From assembly GCA_963844575.1 (NCBI GenBank), contig CAWJOU010000005.1, forward strand, positions 868,001-932,000: 64,000 nt of DNA. The letters run 5' to 3'. Both the position numbers and the translations under genes were made by a program. Of the stretch, positions 38,403 to 47,762 are shown in pieces; the stretch's first letter is position 1, and every line of letters begins with the position of its first letter. The notes under the pieces were generated by a model, which was not told the origin of the DNA, made no database searches, and worked only from the letters and a program-made list of their open reading frames with translations. This stretch comes from DASZUK01 sp963844575. GTDB lineage: Bacteria > Actinomycetota > Acidimicrobiia > Acidimicrobiales > RAAP-2.

Positions 38403-39109
38403 TCCTCCTCGGTATCGAGACGGCGACCGAGCTGGTCGGAGTGGCCGTGGCCGACAGCACCGGCCCGCGGGCCGTCGTCTGGGCGACCGGTCGTCGTCGG
38501 CACGCCGAGTCGGTCGCCCCGGCCGTCGCCCATGCCCTGGAGCAGGCCGGTCTGGCCCTCGGCGACGTGGACGCCGTCGTCGTCGACGTCGGCCCCGGGC
38601 TCTTCACCGGCCTCCGGGTCGGCGTGGCCACGGCCAAGGGCCTGGCCCAGGGGCTCGACGTCGGCCTGCTCGGCGTGACGAGCCTCGACGTCCTCGCCCG
38701 GGCGGCCTACGACGCCGGCCGGACCGGCCCGGTCGTCGCCGTCGTCGACGCCCGCCGCGGCGAGGTCTTCGCCGCCCGGTACGACTGTGACCCCGCCGCC
38801 GGGGGGTCACCCGCACCGGCCCGGTTCACCCCCGACGCGCTCGTCACCGAGCTGTCGGTCGGCGGACCGGTGGACGGCGGCGATCTGCTGGCGGTCGGTG
38901 ACGGGGCCGACCGCTACGCCGACCGCCTGGCCGCGGTGCCCGGGCTGCGGGTGGCCCGACCGACCGGCCCACCGCCCGACGCCCTCGTCGCCCTGGCCGC
39001 CCACCGCCTGGCCAGCGGCGCCCACCTCGATGCGCCCGAGGCGGTCCAGCCGGTCTACCTGCGAGACGCCGACGCCCGGATCAACTGGGCACAGCGGGAA
39101 CCGGGGTAG
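38399..39109 (+). CDS. tsaB: tRNA t6A biosynthesis protein TsaB
   Basis: Scaffold paralogue of TsaD with an ASKHA fold; 236 residues. The start is LLGIETATELVGVAV and the family signature VDVGPGLFTGLRVGVATAKG is at about residues 65-84. RRGEVFAARYD and AVQPVYLRDADARINW are typical of the C-terminal part. GTG at 38399 overlaps tsaE. It lies in the usual block tsaE-tsaB-rimI-tsaD. Confidence 0.95.
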   Translation: MILLGIETATELVGVAVADSTGPRAVVWATGRRRHAESVAPAVAHALEQAGLALGDVDAVVVDVGPGLFTGLRVGVATAKGLAQGLDVGLLGVTSLDVLARAAYDAGRTGPVVAVVDARRGEVFAARYDCDPAAGGSPAPARFTPDALVTELSVGGPVDGGDLLAVGDGADRYADRLAAVPGLRVARPTGPPPDALVALAAHRLASGAHLDAPEAVQPVYLRDADARINWAQREPG

Positions 39110-39111
39110 CC

Positions 39112-39612
39112 GTGGACCTGGTCCCCATGCGCCGCCGGGACCTGAAACGGGTCATGCTCATCGAGCAGGCCGTCTTTCCCGAGCCGTGGAGCCTGCCGAT
39201 CTTCACGTCCGAGCTCGCGCTGCGCAAGGGCCGGGCCTACCGCGTGGCCCGGGAGGGCCGCGACGTGCTCGGGTACGTCGGGCTGATGTTCGTCGACGAC
39301 GAGGCCCACGTCACGACCATCGCGGTCGCCCCCGAGCACCAGCACCGGGGCCTCGGCGCGTGGCTCCTCGCCCAGGCCGTCCACATCTCCCTGGCCGAGG
39401 GGGCCCGGCACCTCTCCTTGGAGGTCGCCGCCGGCAACCACCGCGCCCAGGCCCTCTACCGCCGCTTCGGGTTCGCGCCGGTCGGCGTCCGCAAGGGCTA
39501 CTACCAGGCCACCGGTGAGGACGCCTACGTCATGTGGGCCTACGACATCGACTCCGCCGCCTACGCCGAGCGGCTCGCCGCCATCGAGGCCCAGCTAGCC
39601 TCGCGGGGGTGA
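39112..39612 (+). CDS. rimI: Ribosomal-protein-alanine N-acetyltransferase
   Basis: GNAT-family acetyltransferase; in E. coli RimI acetylates the N-terminus of S18. It has 166 residues, starting with GTG two bases after tsaB. The acetyl-CoA loop is VAPEHQHRGLGAWLL and the C-terminal motif is NHRAQALYRRFGFAPVGVRKGYY. Fusion or adjacency of rimI with tsaB and tsaD is widespread. The actual substrate here is unknown. Confidence 0.92.
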   Translation: MDLVPMRRRDLKRVMLIEQAVFPEPWSLPIFTSELALRKGRAYRVAREGRDVLGYVGLMFVDDEAHVTTIAVAPEHQHRGLGAWLLAQAVHISLAEGARHLSLEVAAGNHRAQALYRRFGFAPVGVRKGYYQATGEDAYVMWAYDIDSAAYAERLAAIEAQLASRG

Positions 39613-39642
39613 ACGGGCTGGTCCGATGAGGGTTCTCGTCTG

Positions 39643-40728
39643 ATGCGGGTCTTGGGCATCGAGACGTCCTGCGACGAGACCGCGGCCGCGGTCGTCGACG
39701 ACGGCCGGATCGTCCGGTCCTCCGTCGTCTCCAGCCAGGTCGACCTGCACGCCCGCTACGGCGGTGTCGTCCCCGAGCTGGCCGGCCGGGCCCACGTCGA
39801 GCTGTTCACGCAGGTCGTCGCCGAGGCGCTGGCCGCGGCCGGGCTGGCCGGCGGGGACAGTGGGGACGGCACGAGAAGCGGGGACGGCGCGAGGGGCGGG
39901 GACGGCGGGAGCAGTGGGGAAGGCGGGAGCAGTGGCCGCGCCCCGGTCGACGCGGTCGCCGCCACCTGCGGCCCCGGCCTGATCGGCTCGCTGCTGGTCG
40001 GCGTGAGCGGGGCCAAGGGACTGGCGATGAGCTGGGGCGTGCCGTTCGTCGGCGTCAACCACCTCGAGGGCCACCTCTTCGCGTCGGTGATCGAGGAGCC
40101 GGACCTCGGCTGGCCGCTCGTCGTCCTGCTCGTCTCCGGCGGCCACACCCTGCTCGTCGAGATGCGCGGCCCGGGGGACTACCGGCTGCTCGGCCAGACG
40201 ATCGACGACGCGGCCGGCGAGGCGTACGACAAGGTCGCCCGCTACCTCGGCCTCGGCTACCCCGGCGGCCCGGTCGTCGACCGGATCGCCGCCACTGGCG
40301 ACCCGACCGCGTTCGCGTTCCCGCGGGCGATGATGGACGGCAGCTACGACTTCTCGTTCTCCGGCCTCAAGACGTCGGTCGTCCGGACCGTCGACCGTCA
40401 CCCGGACGCGGCCACCGAGGACGTCGCCGCGTCGTTCCAGGAAGCCGTCGTCGATGTGCTCGTCGCCAAGGCCCGCCGGGCCGTGGTCGAGATCGGGGCC
40501 AAGGGGCTCTGTATCGGCGGCGGCGTCGCGGCCAACTCCTTGCTGCGGCAGCGCGTCGCGCAAGCCGCGGCCGGGCTCGACGTGCCGGCCTACCTGCCGA
40601 GCCTGGCGATGTGCACCGACAACGCGGCGATGGTCGCGGCCGCCGGGTCGTGGCGGCTGGCCCACGACGGGCCGAGCCCGCTCTCCCTCGGCGCGGACCC
40701 GAACCTCTTCCTCCCCCTGACCGCATGA
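39643..40728 (+). CDS. tsaD: tRNA threonylcarbamoyladenosine transferase TsaD with Gly/Ser insertion
   Basis: Transfers the threonylcarbamoyl group to A37 of ANN-reading tRNAs. It has 361 residues. ETSCDETAAAVVD opens the fold; metal ligands H140 and H144 lie in VGVNHLEGHLFAS; VLLVSGGHTLLVEM and KTSVVRTVD follow. Residues about 69-99 are a Gly/Ser/Asp-rich insertion (repeats of GDG and GSSGEG type) between helix EALAAAGL and the strand APVDAVAATCGPG. It is built from 12- to 15-bp repeats at about 39850-39940 and is absent from ordinary TsaD. Confidence 0.94.
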   Translation: MRVLGIETSCDETAAAVVDDGRIVRSSVVSSQVDLHARYGGVVPELAGRAHVELFTQVVAEALAAAGLAGGDSGDGTRSGDGARGGDGGSSGEGGSSGRAPVDAVAATCGPGLIGSLLVGVSGAKGLAMSWGVPFVGVNHLEGHLFASVIEEPDLGWPLVVLLVSGGHTLLVEMRGPGDYRLLGQTIDDAAGEAYDKVARYLGLGYPGGPVVDRIAATGDPTAFAFPRAMMDGSYDFSFSGLKTSVVRTVDRHPDAATEDVAASFQEAVVDVLVAKARRAVVEIGAKGLCIGGGVAANSLLRQRVAQAAAGLDVPAYLPSLAMCTDNAAMVAAAGSWRLAHDGPSPLSLGADPNLFLPLTA

Positions 40729-40784
40729 TCGAGACGGCGGGACGCAGACCGCATGACCCAGACCGCATGATCGAGACCGCGTGA
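40725..40784 (+). repeat. tsaD-rlmN junction repeat with bridging 19-codon ORF
   Basis: GACCGCATGA or GACCGCGTGA occurs at the tsaD stop, near 40748, near 40757 and at the rlmN start, with ATCGAGAC after two of them. An ATG at 40725 overlaps the tsaD TGA and opens a 19-codon frame whose TGA (40782-40784) overlaps the rlmN GTG at 40781. It looks like another duplicated stop/start junction. Confidence 0.65.
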
Positions 40785-41833
40785 CGTACGACGTCACCCC
40801 GGACTCGCTGGCCGAGCTGCTGGCCGACGAGCCGGCCTACCGCGTCCGGCAGGTCTGGGACGGCCTGCACCGGCGGGCGCTGCGGCCCGGTGAGATGACC
40901 GATCTGCCGCTCGCGCTCCGGGACCGCCTCGAGGCCGCGTTGGCGCCCGGATTGACCGAGGTGACCCGGCAGTCGGCCGACGAAGGCGAGACGCTGAAGT
41001 GGCTGTGGTCGCTGGCCGACGGCTCCCGGGTCGAGTCCGTGCTCATGGCGTACCCGGACCGGGTCACCGTCTGCGTCTCGACGCAGGCCGGCTGTGCCAT
41101 GGCGTGCACGTTCTGCGCCACCGGCCAGGCCGGGTTCCGTCGACAGCTGACGACCGGCGAGATCGTCGAGCAGGTCATCGCCGCCACCCGGGCCGCCCGG
41201 CCCCGGCGGCTGTCCCGCGTCGTCTTCATGGGCATGGGCGAGCCGCTGGCCAACTACGACCGGACGTGGGCCGCCGTCGAGCGGCTCCACGACGACCTCG
41301 GCCTGTCGGCCCGTCACCTCACGCTCTCGACCGTCGGCGTCGTCCCCGGCATCCGGCGGCTGACGGCCGAGGCGCTGCCGGTCAACCTGGCCGTCTCGCT
41401 CCACGCGGCCAACGACGAGCTGCGCGACCAGCTCGTCCCGCTCAACCGGCGGTATCCGCTGGCCGAGCTGTGCCGGGCCTGCGGCGTCTACGTCGAGACT
41501 ACCGGGCGCCGGCTGTCGATCGAATGGGCGCTGATCGACGGGGTCAACGACCGCGCGTCCGACGCCGCCGAGCTCGCCGCTTTCGCCCGGCCGCTCGGCG
41601 CCCACGTCAACCTGATCCCGCTCAACCCGACCCCCGGCTACCCCGTCCGGGGCACCCCGAAAGCCGGTGTCCGCCGGTTCCGGGACGGACTGGCCGCGGC
41701 CGACGTCAACGTGACGGTGCGGCGGACCCGGGGGGTCGAGATCGACGCCGCCTGCGGCCAGCTCGCCGCCCCGGCACCGGACCCGCCCGTCCGATCGAGC
41801 GTCCCTGTTGCCGTCTCGGGGACGGCCCGCTAG
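40781..41833 (+). CDS. rlmN: Dual-specificity RNA methyltransferase RlmN
   Basis: Radical SAM enzyme that methylates C2 of A2503 in 23S rRNA and A37 in some tRNAs; 350 residues. The cluster cysteines are C105, C109 and C112 (CAMACTFC). Further motifs are FMGMGEPLANYD and LSTVGVVPG; the second catalytic cysteine is in GVEIDAACGQLA near the C-terminus. The Cfr-type alternative is unlikely given the chromosomal housekeeping context. GTG is the start. The C-terminus runs to 12 bp before the groES CIRCE element. Confidence 0.94.
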   Translation: MTYDVTPDSLAELLADEPAYRVRQVWDGLHRRALRPGEMTDLPLALRDRLEAALAPGLTEVTRQSADEGETLKWLWSLADGSRVESVLMAYPDRVTVCVSTQAGCAMACTFCATGQAGFRRQLTTGEIVEQVIAATRAARPRRLSRVVFMGMGEPLANYDRTWAAVERLHDDLGLSARHLTLSTVGVVPGIRRLTAEALPVNLAVSLHAANDELRDQLVPLNRRYPLAELCRACGVYVETTGRRLSIEWALIDGVNDRASDAAELAAFARPLGAHVNLIPLNPTPGYPVRGTPKAGVRRFRDGLAAADVNVTVRRTRGVEIDAACGQLAAPAPDPPVRSSVPVAVSGTAR

Positions 41834-41836
41834 CAT
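41808..41836 (+). promoter_or_regulatory. groES promoter
   Basis: TTGCCG at 41808-41813, 17 bp, TAGCAT at 41831-41836. The -10 box is identical to that proposed for rpsL and the -35 box differs only in the last base. The promoter lies in the 3' end of rlmN and runs directly into the CIRCE operator, so repressor binding would cover the transcription start. Confidence 0.65.
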
Positions 41837-41862
41837 TAGCACTCGACAGGTACGAGTGCTAA
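41836..41862. promoter_or_regulatory. CIRCE operator (HrcA binding site)
   Basis: TTAGCACTC at 41836-41844, nine bases, GAGTGCTAA at 41854-41862: a perfect match to the CIRCE consensus. It predicts heat-shock control of groESL by HrcA, whose gene is not in this window. Confidence 0.97.
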
Positions 41863-41886
41863 TGAGTGCCAAGGAGGCCAGTTCCG

Positions 41887-42180
41887 ATGAAGCTGCACCC
41901 GCTCGATGACCGGATCGTCGTCCGGCCCGGCGAGTCCGAGGAGACCACCGCGTCCGGTCTGGTCATCCCCGACACCGCCAAGGAGAAGCCGCAGCAGGGA
42001 GAGGTGCTGGCCGTCGGTCCCGGCCGCCGCGCCGAGAACACCGGTGAGCTGATCCCGCTCGACGTGGCCGTCGGTGACACCGTCGTCTACTCGAAGTACG
42101 GCGGCACCGAGATCACCGTCGACGGCGAGGACCTGCTGATCCTCTCCGGCCGCGACGTCCTGGCCAAGCAGGACAAGTAG
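41887..42180 (+). CDS. groES: Co-chaperonin GroES
   Basis: Seven-membered lid of the GroEL chamber; 97 residues from the ATG at 41887 (MKLHPLDDRIVVRPGESEET). AAGGAGG lies 9 bases upstream. The upstream ATG at 41866 overlaps the CIRCE region and is not used. The mobile loop (ETTASGLVIPDTAKEKPQQG) and the roof segment VVYSKYGGTEITVDGEDLLI are intact. Confidence 0.97.
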   Translation: MKLHPLDDRIVVRPGESEETTASGLVIPDTAKEKPQQGEVLAVGPGRRAENTGELIPLDVAVGDTVVYSKYGGTEITVDGEDLLILSGRDVLAKQDK

Positions 42181-42285
42181 TCCCCGGGGCCGGCGGGTTG
42201 GGCGACGCCCACCCGCCGACGACCCCCGTTCGTCCCCCTGCAGTGCCCGAGAGGGCGAGACATCGAGAGAGGAATGGCGTCACCG

Positions 42286-43944
<1,659 letters not shown>

Positions 43945-44025
43945 GTCCCGCCCGGGTCACCCGCCGGCCGAGTGTCGGCGGCCCCCGTTCGGGGAGCCCA
44001 GGAGCCAGAAGTCCAGGAGTATCGA

Positions 44026-44055
44026 CATCGACCGGGCCTTCGGGCCCGGTCGATG
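44026..44055 (+). terminator. Terminator of groESL
   Basis: A perfect 13-bp stem (44026-44038 with 44043-44055) closed by a TTCG tetraloop; the arms read CATCGACCGGGCC and its complement. No T-tract follows, as is common in actinobacteria. Two smaller hairpins lie upstream near 43962 and 43983. Confidence 0.8.
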
Positions 44056-44403
44056 CGCGTCGGGGCGTCGGTCATCGCGGCGTCGTAACGGCGAACGCAG
44101 TTGAAAGGGAGGGAACTTGTCCTTGTTCGACCCCAGCAGCTCAGGGCGACACTTTGAGGTTGCATCCCTGTTGTTCCGGCGCACTCGATCTGCCCGGCGC
44201 GGACGTCCTTACGCTTTCCCACCTCGGCGGGTTCGCAAGACTGGCCTCGACGAAGGTCAGCGGTAAATCCAATGGGTGGCCGGGATAGGGGGGTAATCTT
44301 CGACTCTGGGCCGGCTAGTGCCCCGCACCCTGATCGGGACGCTGTCGCCGCCCTCGGGCATACTCGACAGCAGACGATCGCTTCGACAATCCAGGATCTC
44401 GCC
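44056..44403. other. Intergenic region before the toxin-antitoxin pair
   Basis: About 350 bp with visibly lower GC than the flanks. I see no gene, tRNA or repeat. An in-frame ATG at 44272 could extend the antitoxin by 44 residues, but that stretch does not look conserved. CATACT near 44358 could be a -10 box for the pair; there is no good -35 box. Confidence 0.4.
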
Positions 44404-45117
44404 ATGAGCCCACTCGATGACCAGAGCAGGAAGGTTGTGGCCTTCGCCCTCCGGCATCCCCGAGGCCGGTACAGCAATGCCCGCACTTCTCAGCTCTCCG
44501 GGATACCCAGCAGCACGGTCTACGAATGGCGTCGCAGTGGGATCTACGTGCCCGACTTCGACGACGATCGGCCCAAGGCGTGGTCCTACCGGGATCTCGT
44601 GTTCCTGCGTCTCCTCGCCTGGTTGCGGCAAGGAGGAATGGAGCGTCGCACTGCGTCTGAGCAGGTCGGACGACTAAAGCGCGAGATCGCTTCAGGTCAC
44701 GAACTCCAGTTCCTTCACGCCGACCGCCGCACCCTCATGGCTGACCGCGAGCGCGTCGATCGGATTCGCGGGGACAGCATCCTCCCCTTCGATGACGTTT
44801 CGAGTCTCTTTCGCACCTTCAACATTCTGGAACCCGTGAAGGAACTTCGAACCAACAGTCGCCGGCTGTGGGCACCTGACCTCGTCCAGCCGAGCTCCCT
44901 CACCTTTATCTCTCCCTGGGTGATGGCCGGCGACCCCTGCGTTACCCGCACTCGAATCCCGACGGCTTCGATCCACGCTCTTCGAAACGAGCGGGGCCTC
45001 GACAACGTCGAGATCGTGGGGCTGTATCCAGGACTCACTCTTGAAGCCGTCGAAGACGCTGACCTTCTCGAGAGGCAGCTACGTGGCAGAGACCTCCCGG
45101 CCCTCGTTGCCGCCTAG
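44404..45117 (+). CDS. VapB45-like antitoxin (HTH plus DUF433-type domain)
   Basis: 237 residues from the ATG at 44404. An N-terminal MerR-like helix-turn-helix (SNARTSQLSGIPSSTVYEWR, about residues 23-42) is followed by a central region and a DUF433-like C-terminal domain beginning near residue 172 (VMAGDPCVTRTRIPTASIHA). The layout and length resemble VapB45 of Mycobacterium tuberculosis (Rv2018), as I recall it. Such antitoxins bind their own promoter and neutralise the downstream toxin. Lower GC and different codon use suggest transfer. An ATG at 44272 is an alternative start. Confidence 0.75.
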   Translation: MSPLDDQSRKVVAFALRHPRGRYSNARTSQLSGIPSSTVYEWRRSGIYVPDFDDDRPKAWSYRDLVFLRLLAWLRQGGMERRTASEQVGRLKREIASGHELQFLHADRRTLMADRERVDRIRGDSILPFDDVSSLFRTFNILEPVKELRTNSRRLWAPDLVQPSSLTFISPWVMAGDPCVTRTRIPTASIHALRNERGLDNVEIVGLYPGLTLEAVEDADLLERQLRGRDLPALVAA

Positions 45118-45658
45118 ATTTCGGCTGCTCCTCGACCAGGGCTTCCCCAAGCCGCCGGGGTTCGCCATTCGATCTGTCGACGACTCCATCGAAGTTCTAC
45201 ATCTGTTTGAGTTCGACGCGGCGCTCTCGCAGAACAGCACGCCGGATTGGGTTCTGTACTGTGCCGCCGAGCAGGCAGGCTTCGACGCTCTGGTCACCCG
45301 CGATCTCTCACAGACCAATCAGCTGGTCGAGATGTACGTCCTTTCTCGCCTCCAGAACTTCACCGTCATCACCTGGAAACGACCCATCGAGGACCCCGTG
45401 CGGGAGTGGGGACAGCTCCTCGCCTACCTACCCGAGGTCAAGCGTCGGCTTGCTCAGCGGGACCATGCCGGCGTGATCCTCCTCCCAGCACCGTCTTTGA
45501 CGGCGCAAAACCTGCTCAATCCGAACGAGACGATCGGAATACAGGCGACGCGACGAGCGATCTCGAACCAACAGGCCCGGGCGGAGGCACTTGCCGAAAT
45601 CCAGGACTGGATCGATATGACGGGCGCCGACCCAACGGGATTCGGCAAGGTCCTTTGA
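45083..45658 (+). CDS. VapC45-like PIN-domain toxin
   Basis: 191 residues from the GTG at 45083, which has GAGAGG 7 bases upstream and overlaps the antitoxin by 35 bp. An in-frame TTG at 45041 is less likely. The PIN-like fold shows acidic residues at the expected places: D18 in FRLLLDQGFP, then D74 in ALVTRDLSQTNQL. Known VapC toxins are ribonucleases cutting tRNA or rRNA; the target here is unknown. It is longer than the mycobacterial VapC45, the additional part being a C-terminal helical region (NPNETIGIQATRRAISNQQA). Confidence 0.72.
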   Translation: MAETSRPSLPPRFRLLLDQGFPKPPGFAIRSVDDSIEVLHLFEFDAALSQNSTPDWVLYCAAEQAGFDALVTRDLSQTNQLVEMYVLSRLQNFTVITWKRPIEDPVREWGQLLAYLPEVKRRLAQRDHAGVILLPAPSLTAQNLLNPNETIGIQATRRAISNQQARAEALAEIQDWIDMTGADPTGFGKVL

Positions 45659-45733
45659 GCCTCGTGTCATTCAGAGTTCTGCTGGACGTCCTGCGTCCGG
45701 TCAGCGGTCCCGGCCCGTAGCCTGGCCGCGGCC

Positions 45734-46501
45734 ATGCGACCGTCCTCGCCCGATCCCGACTTCCCGCCTCAGGTCATCCCGAGACCACCGGCCGCCCGGC
45801 CCGGCGCGCCGGCGCCGTGGGCCGCCCTCGACCCGGCCGACCGGCGGGGCCTGTCGGTCGCCCGGGTCGTCGCCGCGCTCGACCGGGTCGGCTGGACCGG
45901 GCCGGTCCCGCCGTCGGCCGACGCGGTCGTCGAGGTCTTCGACGGGCCGCCGCCGGAGCGGGCGGTGCGGCGGGCGGCGGTGCTCGTCGCCCTGTTCGAG
46001 GAGGCCGGCGAAGCCAGGGTGGTCCTGACCCGGCGATCGACGACGCTCCGCTCCCACCGGGGCGAGGTGAGCTTCCCGGGCGGCGGCGTCGACCCTGGCG
46101 AGGACGCGGTGGCCGCGGCGACCCGGGAGGCATTCGAGGAGGTCGCCCTCGATCCGGCCGCCGTCCGGCCGGTCGGCTGGCTCCGGCCGGTCCTCACGTT
46201 CGTCACCAACCGCCAGGTCACGCCGGTCGTCGCCGTCCTCGACCGGCCGCCCGACGCCCTCGTGCCGAGCCCGACAGAGGTCGAGCGGGCTTTCGACGTC
46301 GCCCTGGCCGACCTGGTCGCCGACGGCGTCTACCACGAGGAGCGGTGGATCTTCCCCGGCCAGGTCGGTCGCGGCTCGGCCGACGGGTCGTACCCGGTCC
46401 GATTCTTCGACGTCGCCGGCGAGATCGTCTGGGGGGCGACCGGGCGGCTGCTCTACGAGCTCGTCTGTATCGTCCTCGGCGTCCAACCGGCTGATATCTG
46501 A
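45734..46501 (+). CDS. Nudix hydrolase, probable CoA pyrophosphatase
   Basis: 255 residues. The Nudix box runs from G117 to L139 (GGVDPGEDAVAAATREAFEEVA, core REAFEEVA) with E132, E135 and E136 in place; the last box glycine is Ala138. LTRRSTTLRSHRGEVSFPGG just before it is the hallmark of CoA-type Nudix enzymes (NudL group). The first 75 residues are Pro/Ala-rich and variable. TAGCCT lies 10 bases before the ATG, suggesting a very short leader. Nothing about the neighbours fixes the substrate. Confidence 0.82.
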   Translation: MRPSSPDPDFPPQVIPRPPAARPGAPAPWAALDPADRRGLSVARVVAALDRVGWTGPVPPSADAVVEVFDGPPPERAVRRAAVLVALFEEAGEARVVLTRRSTTLRSHRGEVSFPGGGVDPGEDAVAAATREAFEEVALDPAAVRPVGWLRPVLTFVTNRQVTPVVAVLDRPPDALVPSPTEVERAFDVALADLVADGVYHEERWIFPGQVGRGSADGSYPVRFFDVAGEIVWGATGRLLYELVCIVLGVQPADI

Positions 46502-46598
46502 CGGTCCGACGGGCCCCGGCCGGGCACAGCCGCACGGTAACGTGAAGGGACGTCGGAGGATCGGCCCGGCGTTCGTCTACGAGGCCGGAGGGCAGGCT

Positions 46599-47762
46599 GT
46601 GGCAGAGATCGAGATCGGCATCTTCAAGTCCGGACGCCGGGCGTACGGGTTCGACGACATCGCCATCGTCCCCAGCCGGCGGACCCGTGACCCAGAAGAC
46701 GTCGACGTCAGCTGGGAGATCGACGCGTACCGGTTCGACCTGCCGCTGCTCGGGGCGGCGATGGACGGGGTCATCAGCCCGCAGACCGCGATCGAGCTGG
46801 GCCGGCTCGGCGGCCTCGGCGTGCTCAACCTCGAAGGGCTGTGGACCCGGTACGAGGACCCGTCCCGGCTGCTCGACGAGATCCGCGAGCTCGATGACGA
46901 GAAGGCCACCGGCCGGATGCAGCAGATGTACCAGGAGCCGATCAAGCCGGAGCTGGTCACCGAGCGCATCCGCCAGATGAAGGAGGCCGGCATCACGACG
47001 TCCGCGTCGGTGACGCCGCAACGGACCGAAGCGCTGGCGCCGGCCATCCTGGCCGCCGAGCTCGATCTGCTGGTCATCCAGGGCACGGTCGTCTCGGCGG
47101 AGCATGTGTCGAAGACGACGGAGCCCCTCAACCTGAAGCGGTTCATCCGGGAGTTCGACATCCCGGTCGTCGTCGGCGGCTGCGCGTCGTACCAGGCCGG
47201 TCTCCACCTGATGCGGACCGGCGCGGTCGGTGTTCTCGTCGGCGTCGGTCCGGGCAACGCCTGCACGACGCGCGGCGTCCTCGGCCTCGGCGTTCCGCAA
47301 GCGACGGCGATCGCCGACGTCGCCGGGGCCCGTATGCGCCATCTCGACGAGACCGGCGTCTACGTGCACGTCATCGCCGACGGCGGCATGAGCAAGGGCG
47401 GCGACATCGCCAAGGCGATCGCCTGCGGCGCCGACGCGGTCATGCTCGGCTCGCCGCTGTCGTCGGCCACCGAGGCGCCGGCCCGAGGCTTTCACTGGGG
47501 CATGGCGACGTTCCACCCGACGCTGCCGCGGGGCGCGAGGGTCCGCACGGGCGTGCGGGGCAGCCTGCAGGAGATCCTGCTCGGCCCGGCCCACGAGAAC
47601 GACGGGCGGATGAACCTCTTCGGCGCGCTGAAGACGGCGATGGCGACGTGCGGCTACGAAACGGTCAAGGAGTTCCAGAAGGCCGAGGTCATGGTGGCTC
47701 CGTCCCTGCAGACCGAGGGCAAGCAGCTCCAGCGGTCCCAGGGCGTGGGTATGGGCCATTGA
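46599..47762 (+). CDS. guaB3: GuaB3 family IMP dehydrogenase-related protein
   Basis: 387 residues from the GTG at 46599, with GGAGGG 6 bases upstream; an earlier start at 46542 has no such site. It is a TIM-barrel protein of the IMPDH/GMPR family without CBS domains. RRAYGFDDIAIVPSRRTRDP opens it, and GVGPGNACTTRGVLGLGVPQ contains the catalytic cysteine. Family members in other phyla have been linked to GMP reductase activity, so it may not be a true IMP dehydrogenase. TAACGT at 46538-46543 could be the -10 box. It is coupled to guaA. Confidence 0.88.
   Translation: MAEIEIGIFKSGRRAYGFDDIAIVPSRRTRDPEDVDVSWEIDAYRFDLPLLGAAMDGVISPQTAIELGRLGGLGVLNLEGLWTRYEDPSRLLDEIRELDDEKATGRMQQMYQEPIKPELVTERIRQMKEAGITTSASVTPQRTEALAPAILAAELDLLVIQGTVVSAEHVSKTTEPLNLKRFIREFDIPVVVGGCASYQAGLHLMRTGAVGVLVGVGPGNACTTRGVLGLGVPQATAIADVAGARMRHLDETGVYVHVIADGGMSKGGDIAKAIACGADAVMLGSPLSSATEAPARGFHWGMATFHPTLPRGARVRTGVRGSLQEILLGPAHENDGRMNLFGALKTAMATCGYETVKEFQKAEVMVAPSLQTEGKQLQRSQGVGMGH

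Noticed and set aside
42274..42285. GroEL start at the ATG at 42274
   Set aside because: The AGAGG site is only one base away from it and the four additional residues are not family-typical; not excluded.
43945..44271. tRNA or integration site downstream of groEL that could explain the island
   Set aside because: I found no cloverleaf, no T-loop sequence and no direct repeats flanking the island.
44272..44403. Longer antitoxin from the ATG at 44272
   Set aside because: The additional 44 residues look like translated non-coding DNA and the ATG at 44404 gives the length expected for VapB45.
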